This document shows, piece after piece, positions 17,281 through 27,078 of a stretch of DNA of 46,077 bases. Made by a program: the position numbers and the translations under genes. This DNA comes from a virus, in the IMG/VR virus record IMGVR_UViG_3300025886_000051, positions 1-46,077 of that record. One strand, written 5' to 3'. Under the pieces are notes generated by a model. That model was not told where the DNA came from and ran no database searches. It was given only the letters and a program-made list of their open reading frames with translations. Each line of letters opens with the position of its first letter. Positions within the stretch are counted from its first letter, which is position 1.

Positions 17281-19056
17281 ATGGCAGCAGATCCCCCAAA
17301 TCCTGGAATGCTAGATGGTATAGTGAAAGCTATAGAAGAAGGATTCTTAGGGCGTTCAGATACCGCTGCTGGGGCCATAGCTTCGTCTGCATACAAACAA
17401 GCTTCAGATTTAATGAACATACACGAGGAGATGGTTTCTGCTTTTGGAGAGAATAGTGATACATTTAAAAAAATGTACGCTGGTATCACTGAAGTTCAGA
17501 CAAACTTCTATGGTATGGCAGCTGAAAGCGGTGAAGCTCTTAATACAATATTCAAGAATCAAGGCGAACTAATAGGTGAATACCAAGGAATAATTAGTTC
17601 AAATTTATTACAAATACACGCAACTACAAAAGAAGTCACTGCAAAAGAAATGGCTGATCTTACATTGTATGGAAGAGCACTTAACTTTGGATCAAATCAA
17701 ACTCAAAAGTTCCTCGAGAGACAGTTTGCACTAACAGGGGAGGTCAATAATGAATTATTAAAGCAGACACTCGCCTATTCGAATGCAATAGAAGATTCAA
17801 CAGGTATATCAAGCAAAATAATAGCATTAAATATATCCGGAATGATGTCAGACGTGAAGACGTTTGGTAATATGACAGTTGAAGAGATGTCTGAAGCAGC
17901 AGCAGCAATAGCCAAAGTTGGCCTCGAAGTCTCAGACGTCGCTGGGTTAGTCGGAAAGTTTAGTACATTCGAAGGCGCAGCCGAGTCTGTATCTAAATTA
18001 ACTCAAGTATTCGGTGTTCAGATGGACACAATGAAATACATGACCGCATCTTTCGAAAGCCCAGAAGAAATGCTTGCAATGATTCAAGAAGACTTTGAGA
18101 CTGCTGGCGTAGACATGGCTAATATGAATATGGCTCAAAAGAGACTGCTCTCACAAACTCTTGGAATGGATATATCATCTGTTGAGAGTCTTCTCGGGGA
18201 GGCCGGAAGTGATCTTTCGCAGTTCACTGATCAAGTATCAGGAGCAACAGCAGGTGTAGGAGCGTCTGACATAGATAGCGCACTGGCAAATGCAGGTGAT
18301 GATATTGCAAGATTGAATGAAATGGGTGATACTATCGAAGAAGGTTTCAAAAACTCGGCAAGAAAAACTAAAGAAGCTATCGGGGCTGTATTTTCTAGCG
18401 GAATCAGAGATTTAGCAGACGAAGCCACGCTTCTAGCAGGAGAGATCCCTAGATCAGCAACTATTTTGACTAGAATAGCTGGCGAAGGTGCCGAGGACCT
18501 CGCTCGTGTTAGGGAGCTCAAAGAGTCACTAGAAGAAGGAACTATAGTTATTAGAGAGGAAATTAAAGGCGCAAATGATATCAACGAAGACGCAGCTAAC
18601 GCCGGCTCTGGGGACATGTCTAGTGCCCTTAGTGTCTACACAGTCTCAGGTGAGTCGCTGCTGAAGGGTATGGTAAATAAAGGAGCGACTGCACAGCCTG
18701 AATCATCAGGCGGGCAATCATCTCCAGCGATTCCAGTGCTGGACGACACAACTAAAGGTCTTATTACGACTGCGGCGCTGCGGCATGCCGCAGTCACAGA
18801 AGAAGTCACAACAATCAAAATCAGTGAAAACGCCTCTGTGGAACAACTAAAAACACTTGTAAATGAAGTAAATGAAGCATCAGGCAACAAATTTGAGGGT
18901 AAAATGAGGGAAATGCTCGACAGCCTCTTAGCACAACAAGCAGAACTAAACAGAGACAGCAAAGAAAAACAACAAATAAATATAACTATTACAGATACAG
19001 GTCCTGGCTTCGAATGGAAAGCAGATAGAGCTGGCGTTGTAATAGCGAGCAATTAG
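17281..19056 (+). CDS. gp29: Tape measure / baseplate hub protein, gp29-like (591 aa)
   Basis: The length is almost the same as T4 gp29 (590). The sequence is largely alpha-helical and contains FLERQFALTGEVNNELLKQT, LAYSNAIEDSTGI and FEGAAESVSKLTQVFGVQMD, a pattern I associate with tape measure proteins of marine T4-like phages. From about residue 330 to 450 it is rich in Ala and acidic residues. The last 100 residues are charged and likely helical with a beta end. This protein spans the tail lumen, sets tail length and probably takes part in DNA delivery. A TATGGAG ribosome site lies eight bases before the ATG. Confidence 0.75.
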   Translation: MAADPPNPGMLDGIVKAIEEGFLGRSDTAAGAIASSAYKQASDLMNIHEEMVSAFGENSDTFKKMYAGITEVQTNFYGMAAESGEALNTIFKNQGELIGEYQGIISSNLLQIHATTKEVTAKEMADLTLYGRALNFGSNQTQKFLERQFALTGEVNNELLKQTLAYSNAIEDSTGISSKIIALNISGMMSDVKTFGNMTVEEMSEAAAAIAKVGLEVSDVAGLVGKFSTFEGAAESVSKLTQVFGVQMDTMKYMTASFESPEEMLAMIQEDFETAGVDMANMNMAQKRLLSQTLGMDISSVESLLGEAGSDLSQFTDQVSGATAGVGASDIDSALANAGDDIARLNEMGDTIEEGFKNSARKTKEAIGAVFSSGIRDLADEATLLAGEIPRSATILTRIAGEGAEDLARVRELKESLEEGTIVIREEIKGANDINEDAANAGSGDMSSALSVYTVSGESLLKGMVNKGATAQPESSGGQSSPAIPVLDDTTKGLITTAALRHAAVTEEVTTIKISENASVEQLKTLVNEVNEASGNKFEGKMREMLDSLLAQQAELNRDSKEKQQINITITDTGPGFEWKADRAGVVIASN

Positions 19057-19079
19057 CCATATAACAATAAAGATAAAAT

Positions 19080-22000
19080 ATGTCAAGAGAAACATTAAAA
19101 GAATTTTTAGCAAGAACAGGTTCTTCCGCTGATTCAATATCATTTGGAAGCATATCAGACGAAAACGGTTCTGGTAATGTCGACAGAGGCGATGATCTTG
19201 GCATCGATCCAAACACCGGAAAACAGCTAATACAGATGTCTGATGCCGACAAGGGACTACTTGGTGACTACGTAAACTACATTGCAACTTACTATAGAGG
19301 CGGCAATAAATACGGAATAGCTGCTGGTAATAAAGAATCTAATGACAACAACAGGGGTAGTTCAATACAAAATGCTGAGACAACAAGCGACGATGAAGTC
19401 TTTGCAAAGCAATCTACGACGCTCGGAGAGACTCTCGGTAGTTATTCAAACAGTGGAAAGTTTGAATCAGCAGAATCAGGACTAGATACGATAATTGATA
19501 AAACATCTGCAAACAAAGAATTAGACGGTCATTCACTACTAAACGCAACAGGTGATGAAATAGACAGATCAGGCAGTACAAACCCAGGCAACGAAGACGA
19601 CGATAGTAGACAACTAAAGAAAATGACAACAGAGATGCTACAGAGAAACAATAGATTCTCTCCAGGAACTAAAGGCGTCCAATATTCAGAAAGTAGAACA
19701 GAAACAAACGATAAAATAGACAACAAAGATATTGCAAAAGCTCAAAATTCATTCGGTGCTTATAATGCTTCTGGCGAAAGCTTTATTCAAGAAAAATTAA
19801 AAAGTGTAGGCGCTTCACTACTACTAAAGGCTGCAGGCCTTGACATAGATACAATGGATCCCGATACATTCGACGCTTCTAGTATAAAGAATAACATAAA
19901 AGGCTCAGTAGTCTCAAGAGATATTGAAGCAGGAAACGCATACAACTCACCAGTCGACAGAGATAGCAGAGGAGCATACGACAGTTCTTCAGCTCAGACA
20001 GCAACAACTGTCCATAACGTACCTGGGCTAGAATTCCAGAGCGAGAATACAACTCTAAATGATAAAATTCTAGTTTCTTTTGATAATTTGTTGAAAAACG
20101 TATTAATAGACGACGCTGATCGTACAAGAGACAACAACTCGGTCTACACTACAAACAGCTATTATGACTCAGTAGAAAGATTCTTAGAAACAACAATACG
20201 AAACAAAGAAACAGAAGACAAAGACAAAGCCTATTTTGCTTCTATGGCTAGATCAGTACTACGTGAAGAGCCAGAAAGCGTAGAACAAAAAGAAAGAATT
20301 AGAAAATTTCTAGATGTCTTTGCAGTAATCGGAGACACAGACTTAGTATTGTTTCAAGACATAGTCGGCAAAGAAAAGAAAAGAATATGGGATATCGATC
20401 AACTAACAGACGGCCCAGCAACAAGAATATCAAAAAGTAGATCAAAGAACGGATTCAGTACAAAATCACTTGCATGGCGAGCTTCATCAATGCCAAGTAT
20501 GTATCATATGCCAATGAGCATACTACGATCAGTACAAAAAACTGGCAGTGTGTCAAAGAAAAACCCAGTAAAGGCTATGATGGGATCTTCACTAGGAGAA
20601 AAGACTTACTTAGCACAGAATCTAGAGCTTAATGATACATCTACTACTTTAAATGATCTTGTTGACGGACTCTTTGGCAATCAAGAAGTAGACACGACTC
20701 GTAACAAGATACCTAAAGCAATGGTAGATATATACGAAGACATGTTAGACGCAGAATACGTCCCATTCTATTTTCATGATCTAAGAACGAACGAGATAGT
20801 AGCATTTCACGCATTTTTGTCATCACTCACAGATGCATTCCAGGCAAATCATACTCCCTATGAGGGATACGGGCGAATGGATGATGTTCAAATCTATAAG
20901 AATACAAAAAGAACAATAAGCGGTAAATTCATGCTTGTTGCAACATCAAAAGAAGACTTTGATGAAATGTGGTTCAAGGTAAATAAATTAGTTGAGATGT
21001 TATACCCACAGTGGTCGCGTGGAGAGTCAGTCAAAAGTGGTACAGGAAATGAAAACACTCAGTTCATACGTCCGTTTTCTCAGATACCTACTATTTCTCC
21101 TATGATAAGACTAAGAATAGGTGATGTAATAAGAGGAAATTATTCAAGATTCAATTTAGGAAGACTATTTGGTTCAGGACATGTTGAGACGTATATAAAC
21201 GCAACATCTGTGCTCCCAACTACTTTGGGTTCACTAGCAGCCGGCTTAAACGGAGAATCTGATGCCTTCAACTCAACTACTGACACTATTAACGAAGCTG
21301 CATTGCAAGCATTTATGGCTGCTTTCGGAACACCTTTACAATTTTTAGATCTAATTCCAGGCGATATTAATGATAGTAATGCTCTCGGAGGTGAAATAAA
21401 ACGACTAGCTTTTCAAGTGCTTTCACAGGTTCTTGACAACGGATTTGTGAACCCATTAGTTCTAGACGGAATAAATAAACTAAAAAACCCAGACGTCGAA
21501 GCTAACTTAAGCGAGTTCGGGTTAGGTGGTACATTCAACAAAGAATATGGACCACCTGTAGGCAGTGTAGTTCTTGTAAAGCCATCACAAGGAAAATACA
21601 GATATATTACTGATGAGAACTTAAACATCGGGAATGCTCAAGCTATAAAGATACGATTAGCTCAAGAAAGTGGCAGACCCGTAGATGAAGCATCGGTATT
21701 ATCTACTGACAGCTCAGTAGAAAAAGTATTAATTGATCGTCATTTAAAATGTAGAATTCTTGATAAAAAACAAATAGATACGACACCCGGCACCAACAAA
21801 ACGACACTAAGAACGTTTTACAACGTTGTCGTCATAGAACCTACAGTTAAAAATCTATACAAAAAAATGTTAACAGTTTCTCATGAAGACGTAATAGTCG
21901 ATCCTGACTGGGTATTTAAGAATTACTTTGCATGGTTCTTAGATCCTGTGAACAACGCTATCGAGCTTCTACAAAATGAAGTTAATGATCTTGCTGCGTC

Positions 22001-22403
22001 TGCTGGTCTAATGGGTGATTCTATCGATCTATTTACAACTACATTTGAAGACTTTATGAGCCCATACAACAACTCTATTACAAAGTCATTTGAAGAATCA
22101 GCAGGACGCGGACTAGCTGGGTTTATTGGAAAATTAAGCTATGAACTTGTAGGCGATAATACAAACTGGGAAATAGATCATGGATCAAGGGCTCCAATGC
22201 GGCTAGAGATATCATTCGACTTCAAGCCGATACATGATATTGCGCCTGGACTAGATGCAGATGGATTCTCAAGGGCTCCTGTATATAACGTTGGCTCAAT
22301 TATGAATGATATTGCTGGCGATCAACAGGGCGAAGGCCTTGGATCGAAAAATAGATATAACAAGGCTGCAAATGATGCAGTCAAAAAAGAAAACAAGGAA
22401 TAA
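19080..22403 (+). CDS. Large tail/baseplate structural protein (1107 aa)
   Basis: No named family is certain. The first 430 residues are polar and low in complexity (many Ser, Asp, Asn, Thr), likely extended. From about residue 557 a globular part begins with PFYFHDLRTNEIVAFHAFLS, then YEGYGRMDDVQIYKNTKRTI and WFKVNKLVEMLYPQWSRGE, which recalls baseplate or tail-tube-initiator proteins of other large myoviruses. The C-terminus has NWEIDHGSRAPMRLEISFDF, a closing beta region. It sits between the tape measure and a LysM/gp53-like gene, so a role in the central baseplate is inferred. The next gene starts four bases after its stop. Confidence 0.6.
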   Translation: MSRETLKEFLARTGSSADSISFGSISDENGSGNVDRGDDLGIDPNTGKQLIQMSDADKGLLGDYVNYIATYYRGGNKYGIAAGNKESNDNNRGSSIQNAETTSDDEVFAKQSTTLGETLGSYSNSGKFESAESGLDTIIDKTSANKELDGHSLLNATGDEIDRSGSTNPGNEDDDSRQLKKMTTEMLQRNNRFSPGTKGVQYSESRTETNDKIDNKDIAKAQNSFGAYNASGESFIQEKLKSVGASLLLKAAGLDIDTMDPDTFDASSIKNNIKGSVVSRDIEAGNAYNSPVDRDSRGAYDSSSAQTATTVHNVPGLEFQSENTTLNDKILVSFDNLLKNVLIDDADRTRDNNSVYTTNSYYDSVERFLETTIRNKETEDKDKAYFASMARSVLREEPESVEQKERIRKFLDVFAVIGDTDLVLFQDIVGKEKKRIWDIDQLTDGPATRISKSRSKNGFSTKSLAWRASSMPSMYHMPMSILRSVQKTGSVSKKNPVKAMMGSSLGEKTYLAQNLELNDTSTTLNDLVDGLFGNQEVDTTRNKIPKAMVDIYEDMLDAEYVPFYFHDLRTNEIVAFHAFLSSLTDAFQANHTPYEGYGRMDDVQIYKNTKRTISGKFMLVATSKEDFDEMWFKVNKLVEMLYPQWSRGESVKSGTGNENTQFIRPFSQIPTISPMIRLRIGDVIRGNYSRFNLGRLFGSGHVETYINATSVLPTTLGSLAAGLNGESDAFNSTTDTINEAALQAFMAAFGTPLQFLDLIPGDINDSNALGGEIKRLAFQVLSQVLDNGFVNPLVLDGINKLKNPDVEANLSEFGLGGTFNKEYGPPVGSVVLVKPSQGKYRYITDENLNIGNAQAIKIRLAQESGRPVDEASVLSTDSSVEKVLIDRHLKCRILDKKQIDTTPGTNKTTLRTFYNVVVIEPTVKNLYKKMLTVSHEDVIVDPDWVFKNYFAWFLDPVNNAIELLQNEVNDLAASAGLMGDSIDLFTTTFEDFMSPYNNSITKSFEESAGRGLAGFIGKLSYELVGDNTNWEIDHGSRAPMRLEISFDFKPIHDIAPGLDADGFSRAPVYNVGSIMNDIAGDQQGEGLGSKNRYNKAANDAVKKENKE

Positions 22404-22406
22404 ACA

Positions 22407-22685
22407 ATGGCAGGGTCAAGATATGGATTCTCTAGTGGTCGGATAGCTGGAAGAGACACTAGTGTCATCTATTTCGCAGCGTCTACTGGCAGATTACCTT
22501 GCAAAATTCTTACAATGAATTCTACTCAAAGACTAGACACATTGGCAGGACAATATTATGGAAACTCTCAGTATTGGTGGATAATAGCAGCTGCAAGTGG
22601 AATCGGGTGGGGGCTACAAGTGCCAGCTGGGACGTTAATAAGAATACCAGAAAGCGCAAGCGCAGCACAAAATCTAGTGAGATAG
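22407..22685 (+). CDS. Baseplate protein with gp53/LysM-like fold (92 aa)
   Basis: The core QRLDTLAGQYYGNSQYWWII followed by AAASGIGWGLQVPAGTLIRIP is a clear LysM-type pattern: a 'runs at once' helix, a YYG turn, a YWW motif, and the closing P-G-x-x-I-x-I-P strand. Baseplate wedge protein gp53 of T4 and the small 'X' tail proteins of other phages share it. The function is to anchor the tube or wedge to the baseplate. An AAGGAA ribosome site is present, and the next gene follows after one base. Confidence 0.7.
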   Translation: MAGSRYGFSSGRIAGRDTSVIYFAASTGRLPCKILTMNSTQRLDTLAGQYYGNSQYWWIIAAASGIGWGLQVPAGTLIRIPESASAAQNLVR

Positions 22686-22686
22686 C

Positions 22687-25600
22687 ATGAAATATCTTGA
22701 TGAATTAGACACAATATCAAAACTAAGAATGTTCTACAAAGGCGACGTTTATGATAAAATGAAAGGAACTGACAGAATCAGTTCGCTTACTACAGAACAA
22801 AAACAAAATTTTGTTTATGAAAAAATATTTAATGATGATTCAATCGTAAATTCAGTTTCAACAATATCTGCATTCCTTAGTGGTGAAGAAGTAGCTGATA
22901 ATTTACCAACTAATATTTTACCAGCTGATATCATATCAAGTATATCTGAATCTACTGCATCAAAGCCGCCTTTATTTGAAATATCAATATACGGAAGTGA
23001 CATAGAGACATCTGAGACGACAAACTCAACTTTCGGCGATATTTCTTGGAAATCAGATAATAGTACACAGGTAAATTATCTAGACAGTTTATTTACAGAG
23101 TCTTTAGCTCCTGCTACAGGATCTTTAATACCTGATAATAAAAGTATTATGCTCATAAAGGTAAAAAATAGTGAATTACATCCTGCTTATCATTCAACTG
23201 AAGCCTCTGAGGTATTTTTAAACTATATTCCCGTTATAGAGAGATCAAGGTGCACACCAATGTTTTCTGTAGACGTATTTACTCGAACAACACTACTACA
23301 AGACGACTCACTAATTACTGGTGAAGTATCTGAAATAATAGATTCAACTGCACTCAGAGGAGAACTAAATAATCAACTGCCAAACCTTTCAGCATTGAAA
23401 TTTTTGAATGGAAACAGCACTATAACGGAAGATAGAAATAATACAGCAGATGGCTTACTAACATTGGCTTCTACGACACTACATACAGGTACAGAAACTA
23501 GTTCAAATACAGCAAAAAATCCTTACGTCATACAAAAAAACGGTATGGAGATGTTCACAATGCCGCAGTCTTTGATATCAAAAACAAAATCTGGTATCGA
23601 TATTGATCCGTTTAGACCTTTTATGTCTATAAAAAGTGCAACAATTACTACACAATCAGCAGGACAAGGAATTATTTCATGGAACACAGCTGAACTTGTT
23701 ATAGACGTATATGATAGACATAGACTCAATGATATTGCTTACTTTTTAGATCCAGGAAAATATGCGTTTACTAAGTTTGAGCTTACAGCAGGTTGGAAAC
23801 ATCAAGATTCAACATCTCCATATGGTAAATATATAGAAAGAATGGTATCAAAAGAACTATACTCGTTAAAGTCGAGCTCTTACACGTTTAACGATGCAGG
23901 AGTAGTTACTGTCAATCTTAGCCTGGCAATGAACGGAGCTCGTGAAATGTCAAACTATTCAATGTTTGCTGCAGTCTCTGAAGGTCAAGGCTTAAGAGAT
24001 GCGCATGAAACCCTAAAAAAGAACCTTCAGACGATAAGAGATGGGACAGCTGCAATAAACTCTCAACAAACAACAGGAAATCTTTTACCAACTAGTATTA
24101 TAACTCAACAAAACAGCGCGTCTGCTATGGTTCTTAACAGAGAGGCATTAGATCTTGTTTTGTACTCAAGTCAGAATGGTGATATGTCTGATGAAGATAG
24201 AGCAGAGTTTAATAAAGCATTAGAGAGTATAGCCGGTGGTGAACTATCGGACTACTACAATGAATTAAAAAAGTATGTCGACGAATTTCTGATAGAGTCA
24301 GGATTAAATGCAGGATCAGTTGACGAAATAATACCTGATAGTCCTGCCGGCGACCCACTAGAATATAGATACACTTCAGCCGGCGAGTGGTTCTTCAGAA
24401 AACCACCCTCAGAACCATGGATATCACCAGATGCTGATGGTCTAGCGTCAATAAAAGCAACGTTCCCAAAAGTCCCTGAGCAGCTTGTTTCAACAAACTC
24501 AGGCGAAACAGTTCGTTTCGATAAACTTCTCATAAATGCACTAATAAAAAGAATGCTACAAGGGGCAGAATCTGCAGCAGACGAGATTCATGTATTCATT
24601 TACGAATTTAATGATAAATGCCCAACCCTAAACAACACTTACATGGGCGACTTTGAAATAAATGTCGACAAAGTGTCACAAAAGCTAAAAAAAGTAATAG
24701 AGACGACACAAAATTTAACAGTTACTAACTTTGTAAAAGTAATAAACTCTGAAATGAAAGACAAACTAAATCCTCAGTTTGAAATAGCGAGCGATCTTGA
24801 GGCGAGCGAATACGCTAAGGCAAATGCTGCTATTAAAGATATAATTGATACACTTGATGAATTTAAAGCTAAGAAAAAACAAAAAGAAGCAGAGCTTGAA
24901 GCTGAGACTAAAGACAAGAAAAAAGAATCAATTCAAAAAGAAATAGAAGTTATACAGGAAAGCATAGACGGCGCTAAACTTGATCTCGCTGCTGCAGAAG
25001 ATAAAATTGAAGAAATTATTACAAATAGTGAGAACATAATTCGCAAAAATCAGAGAACATCTACACTTGATATGCCTGATTTAAAGATAAAAGTAGAGTC
25101 TAAAAAGTCGACAGACGGTAAAAATATCTTAAGGGTTCATGTATATGACGGAAAATCAAAACCAAATGAACTGTCAACATTTTTAGCAAATTTAAACAAT
25201 GAAGTTTCATTTGAATATGATGTAGACGTATTAGGAACAAAATCAAAAGCCGAAGAAGCAAAAACAAAGCTTGAGGATGAAGGTCTAGCTTATGAAAAAA
25301 CAATTACAGACAGTAAAGGCAAAGAAAAAAAGAGACTAGTTGTAAATACTCAATCACATAAACTAAAACGAGTAATAAAAAATATTATGCCGTCTATTAC
25401 ATATGGTGTTGAAGGAACAGCAATAAATAAAGCCTCTATGTCAATGACGTCTGACGCAAACATACAAGCTAACTTCTTGTTACAAACACAAAACGAAAAT
25501 ATACCAAACACTCCTAATGCTCAAATTGGAGAAAGCGATCAAGACGCTCAAAGAATAATGCCTGCAAATATATCGCTAGACATGATGGGTTGCCCACTGT

Positions 25601-25821
25601 TAAGATACGGTCAAGAATATTTTGTTGATTTTGACACAAACACCGACCTAGACAATGTATACGCAATGACAAAAATAACTCATAGTATATCACCTGGTAA
25701 CTTTAAGACGTCTGTGCAACTAGTTCCAACATATCGTGGAAGCGTTTCGTTCGGCAGCTTTTTATCTGATATTGAACTAATTTCAGATCTGCCTTCAACG
25801 ACAGAGACGACTTCAGAGTAA
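22687..25821 (+). CDS. Baseplate hub-like structural protein (1044 aa)
   Basis: The N-terminal 600 residues are beta-rich with no recognised family. A charged coiled coil lies near 720-800 (FKAKKKQKEAELEAETKDKK and following). The C-terminus, about 958-1007, reads LDMMGCPLLRYGQEYFVDFD, then DLDNVYAMTKITHSISPGNF, which is the pattern of hub proteins related to T4 gp27 and Mu gp44, where GxPxxxxGQxxFVDF precedes a final VxHxIxPGxF strand. Its place directly after the LysM/gp53-like gene supports a central hub role. No lysozyme domain is visible in it. The start has a weak ribosome site and probably relies on translational coupling. Confidence 0.6.
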   Translation: MKYLDELDTISKLRMFYKGDVYDKMKGTDRISSLTTEQKQNFVYEKIFNDDSIVNSVSTISAFLSGEEVADNLPTNILPADIISSISESTASKPPLFEISIYGSDIETSETTNSTFGDISWKSDNSTQVNYLDSLFTESLAPATGSLIPDNKSIMLIKVKNSELHPAYHSTEASEVFLNYIPVIERSRCTPMFSVDVFTRTTLLQDDSLITGEVSEIIDSTALRGELNNQLPNLSALKFLNGNSTITEDRNNTADGLLTLASTTLHTGTETSSNTAKNPYVIQKNGMEMFTMPQSLISKTKSGIDIDPFRPFMSIKSATITTQSAGQGIISWNTAELVIDVYDRHRLNDIAYFLDPGKYAFTKFELTAGWKHQDSTSPYGKYIERMVSKELYSLKSSSYTFNDAGVVTVNLSLAMNGAREMSNYSMFAAVSEGQGLRDAHETLKKNLQTIRDGTAAINSQQTTGNLLPTSIITQQNSASAMVLNREALDLVLYSSQNGDMSDEDRAEFNKALESIAGGELSDYYNELKKYVDEFLIESGLNAGSVDEIIPDSPAGDPLEYRYTSAGEWFFRKPPSEPWISPDADGLASIKATFPKVPEQLVSTNSGETVRFDKLLINALIKRMLQGAESAADEIHVFIYEFNDKCPTLNNTYMGDFEINVDKVSQKLKKVIETTQNLTVTNFVKVINSEMKDKLNPQFEIASDLEASEYAKANAAIKDIIDTLDEFKAKKKQKEAELEAETKDKKKESIQKEIEVIQESIDGAKLDLAAAEDKIEEIITNSENIIRKNQRTSTLDMPDLKIKVESKKSTDGKNILRVHVYDGKSKPNELSTFLANLNNEVSFEYDVDVLGTKSKAEEAKTKLEDEGLAYEKTITDSKGKEKKRLVVNTQSHKLKRVIKNIMPSITYGVEGTAINKASMSMTSDANIQANFLLQTQNENIPNTPNAQIGESDQDAQRIMPANISLDMMGCPLLRYGQEYFVDFDTNTDLDNVYAMTKITHSISPGNFKTSVQLVPTYRGSVSFGSFLSDIELISDLPSTTETTSE

Positions 25822-25847
25822 CAAACTACTACAACTGAATAGAAATA

Positions 25848-25876
25848 ATGAACAACCCATACAACTACGTTATAAT
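25848..25876 (+). promoter_or_regulatory. Promoter of the DNA polymerase gene
   Basis: ATGAAC (25848-25853), 17 bases, TATAAT (25871-25876). The flanks AACCCA after the -35 box and ACGT before the -10 box are shared with the promoter of the single-strand binding protein gene. It ends five bases before the GTG start, so the transcript may be leaderless. Confidence 0.65.
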
Positions 25877-25881
25877 GAAAT

Positions 25882-27078
25882 GTGGAATTTGTAATATCAA
25901 AAAATATTCTTGGAACTAAAAAAGACATAATTGTACAAGAAGATGCATTCACAGTAACTACCGAACATACAGACGGATGGGCTGTAGACGGCTGTAGTAC
26001 ATTAAAAAGTCTTGATGTGGTTTCCATCATGAACAACCGTAAGCCCCCTGTGATTACAAGCGAGACCCACTCAAATGCATTCTCACAATTAGGCATAGAT
26101 AAAATCAACTGGGTTCATGCCTTAGGAATAGAAAACTTCAAACGCTTTGTAGCTGAGACCAGAGTGTATGCAGAAAAAGAACAAAAATTCATAAAAGAAA
26201 ACAGCTATTATTCTGATGAATTCACGACAGGACGGTCAGTTCTATTTGATCTAGAAGACTATACAATAGATACACTGACATTAAAGAATCACATCAAAAA
26301 CGCTGATGTAAGAAATCTAAAATTGCTAAATGAATTTAGAAGACAAGAAAAAACATATTATACACAGACTGCAAGCATAACAGGCAGACTATCAGTAAAA
26401 TCTGGTCCAAACATTCTTCATCTAAAGAGAGAGCACAGAGACATACTTAAATCAAAGTATGGGTCAGACGGAGCAATAATACAGGTAGACTTTAAGTCTC
26501 TAGAGCCGAGAATTTTAGCTCTTGTGAAACAAGATGATGTTCCTGATGATCTTTATACTGACATAGCTAGCATGTGTAACAACAGTATAGATCGAGAACT
26601 AGCAAAGAAAGCAACACTTGCTATTATCTACGGAATGTCAAGAAACAATCTAAACAATCTCCTCAGAGTTTCCAATTCAGATGAGATATTCAGTCACATA
26701 TCAGAATATTTCGGAATCAGACACTTACGTGATGCCCTTATAAATTCTATTGATGAAAACGGAGTAATTCAAAACTTTTATGGGCGAAACATCTATACAA
26801 GCTCAGAAAATGATCATCTTTTTGTAAACTACTTCACACAGTCTACAGGAGTCGACGTCTCGCTTCTCGGGTTCAGACAAATAATCGACAGTATAAAAAA
26901 AGAAGAACTAACAATTAGCCCTTTGTTTGTTATTCATGACGCTCTAATACTGGACGTTCATAAAAACAGCATAAAACAATTAAAAAATATAACAAAAGAC
27001 GGTATAGTAATACCAGGCTTTAAACATAACAAGTTTCCGCTCGATTTGAGCTTATTTTACAAAAGGACAAAAAAATGA
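25882..27078 (+). CDS. Short family A DNA polymerase (398 aa, palm and fingers only)
   Basis: The family A polymerase motifs are present in order: TGRLSVKSGPNILHL (168-182), motif A as VDFKSLEPRILAL with D203, motif B as RELAKKATLAIIYG (238-251), and motif C as VIHDALILDV with D353. The residue after the catalytic Asp of motif C, usually Glu, is Ala. There is no 3'-5' exonuclease domain and little room for a thumb; E. coli Pol I Klenow is over 600 residues. T4 itself uses a family B enzyme. This could be the catalytic half of a split replicative polymerase, or a specialised gap-filling enzyme. The start is GTG with an in-frame stop two codons upstream, so it cannot be longer. It overlaps the HD gene by four bases. 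Confidence 0.85.
   Translation: MEFVISKNILGTKKDIIVQEDAFTVTTEHTDGWAVDGCSTLKSLDVVSIMNNRKPPVITSETHSNAFSQLGIDKINWVHALGIENFKRFVAETRVYAEKEQKFIKENSYYSDEFTTGRSVLFDLEDYTIDTLTLKNHIKNADVRNLKLLNEFRRQEKTYYTQTASITGRLSVKSGPNILHLKREHRDILKSKYGSDGAIIQVDFKSLEPRILALVKQDDVPDDLYTDIASMCNNSIDRELAKKATLAIIYGMSRNNLNNLLRVSNSDEIFSHISEYFGIRHLRDALINSIDENGVIQNFYGRNIYTSSENDHLFVNYFTQSTGVDVSLLGFRQIIDSIKKEELTISPLFVIHDALILDVHKNSIKQLKNITKDGIVIPGFKHNKFPLDLSLFYKRTKK

Noticed and set aside
18231-19052. Two minus-strand frames of 128 and 138 codons
   Set aside because: They are Ser/Ala-rich mirror images of the tape measure gene's codon pattern.
25875-25919. 14-codon frame MKCGICNIKK... before the polymerase
   Set aside because: It is too short, shares bases with the polymerase start and has no ribosome site.
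25680-26108. 142-codon frame on the minus strand
   Set aside because: It overlaps the ends of two well-supported + strand genes and their promoter and has no recognisable domain.
25882-27078. Intein or intron splitting the polymerase
   Set aside because: The motifs are continuous, no splice-site Cys/Ser or His-Asn pair is seen, and the frame is closed upstream by a stop codon.
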